From NCBI GenBank assembly GCA_045125655.1, contig JBGVNP010000026.1, positions 1 through 23,594 on the forward strand: DNA of 23,594 nt, written 5' to 3'. The notes beneath the pieces are model-generated. The model ran no database searches. It was not told the origin of the DNA and was given only the letters and a program-made list of their open reading frames with translations. A program made the position numbers and the translations under genes. Origin of the DNA: RGIG4608 sp045125655 (lineage in GTDB: Bacteria > Bacillota > Clostridia > Oscillospirales > CAG-272). This document shows, one piece after another, positions 23,296 through 23,594 of the stretch (positions within the stretch are counted from its first letter, which is position 1; the number at the start of each line of letters is the position of its first letter).

Positions 23296-23317
23296 AAGGA
23301 GCGCTTGGGCGCTCCTT
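23296..23317 (+). terminator. Terminator of YitT-family gene
   Basis: AAGGAGCGC (23296-23304) pairs with GCGCTCCTT (23309-23317) around TTGG, followed by TCTTTGTT. Confidence 0.85.
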
Positions 23318-23326
23318 TCTTTGTTA

Positions 23327-23594
23327 AATTGGGATTTATCGGGGAGTTGAAAAAGTTAGTTTAAGAAAAGAGGATGCCACTTTTTGGAAAAAGTGTCCGC
23401 GAACCCCCCAAACTCGGCTTCGCTCGTTTCGGGGAACCCCGGCGCACAAAAACCTTTTAATCAGCTTCGCGCAAGTAGCCATACACGCGCGTCCGTCGCT
23501 TTGCTCCGAGATCCTTCAGTCGTTGCGCCCGACGACTTTAGTCGTCATTCTCGAGCGTAGCGAAGAATCTTGGGCGCAACTCCCTCGAGGATGA
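23327..23594 (+). repeat. Dispersed intergenic repeat running off the right edge
   Basis: This stretch has no gene. It begins AAATTGGGATTTATCGGGGA and matches the reverse complement of 10261-10300 closely, including GTTGAAAAAGTTAGTTTAAG and AAAGAGGATGCCACTTTTTG. After a GC-rich insertion it resumes the match at AAAAACCTTTT-x-AGCTTCGCGCAA and TAGCCATA. Distal modules are a GACGAC/GTCGTC hairpin (23531-23546) inside GTTGCGCCC/GGGCGCAAC (23522-23530, 23572-23580). Next to it is a GAGCGTAGCGAAGAATCT motif of the kind found in many bacterial intergenic repeats. Confidence 0.75.

Overview
The window reads as a chromosomal segment of a Gram-positive, Clostridia-type bacterium, most likely an uncultured gut lineage near the Oscillospirales or Christensenellales (inference, no search run). 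Reasons: strong AGGAGG ribosome sites, near-consensus sigma-A promoters with 17-bp spacers, CCA encoded in the tRNA genes, moderate-to-low GC, and family content typical of Firmicutes (ribonuclease Y, YitT/DUF2179, DUF5685, VTC/DUF4956). No phage, plasmid, transposase or CRISPR array is visible. Most genes are ordinary core genes, interrupted by repeat-rich intergenic blocks.

Layout. Bases 1-246 are a palindrome-rich intergenic repeat. Then come cysS with a GtrA-like membrane protein (+). A minus-strand operon follows, trkA-trkH-acyltransferase (potassium uptake plus a membrane acyltransferase), then a separate minus-strand mgtC-type gene. Next is a small secreted or membrane protein with a Pro/Glu/Gly repeat (+). 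Divergent tRNA genes, Ser (-) and Thr-Tyr (+), are flanked by a 78-bp inverted repeat, each arm ending in a terminator-like hairpin. A P-loop NTPase fused to a CYTH domain (Ttd14-like) comes next, followed by a ~575-bp hairpin-rich non-coding element whose two ends are inverted copies of the same repeat. Then fba (-) and rny (+) are divergent. A histidine kinase/response regulator pair (-) is divergent from a three-gene operon (+): VTC-type polyphosphate polymerase, DUF4956 membrane protein and a beta-helix lipoprotein. A small beta-rich protein (-) is followed by a DUF5685 / J-domain / membrane-protein operon (+), gap (-) and a YitT-family protein (+). Bases 23327-23594 are another copy of the intergenic repeat running off the end.

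The parts that look most worth study are: (1) the two-component system facing the VTC-DUF4956-beta-helix operon, with TTAAG repeats over both promoters, which suggests regulated polyphosphate synthesis linked to a surface lipoprotein; (2) the DUF5685 - J protein with a cysteine-rich tail - membrane protein operon; (3) the repeat architecture around the tRNAs and at 9726-10300; (4) two different members of the CYTH/triphosphate-tunnel superfamily within 8 kb. All functional statements rest on motif recognition by eye; no database search was run.
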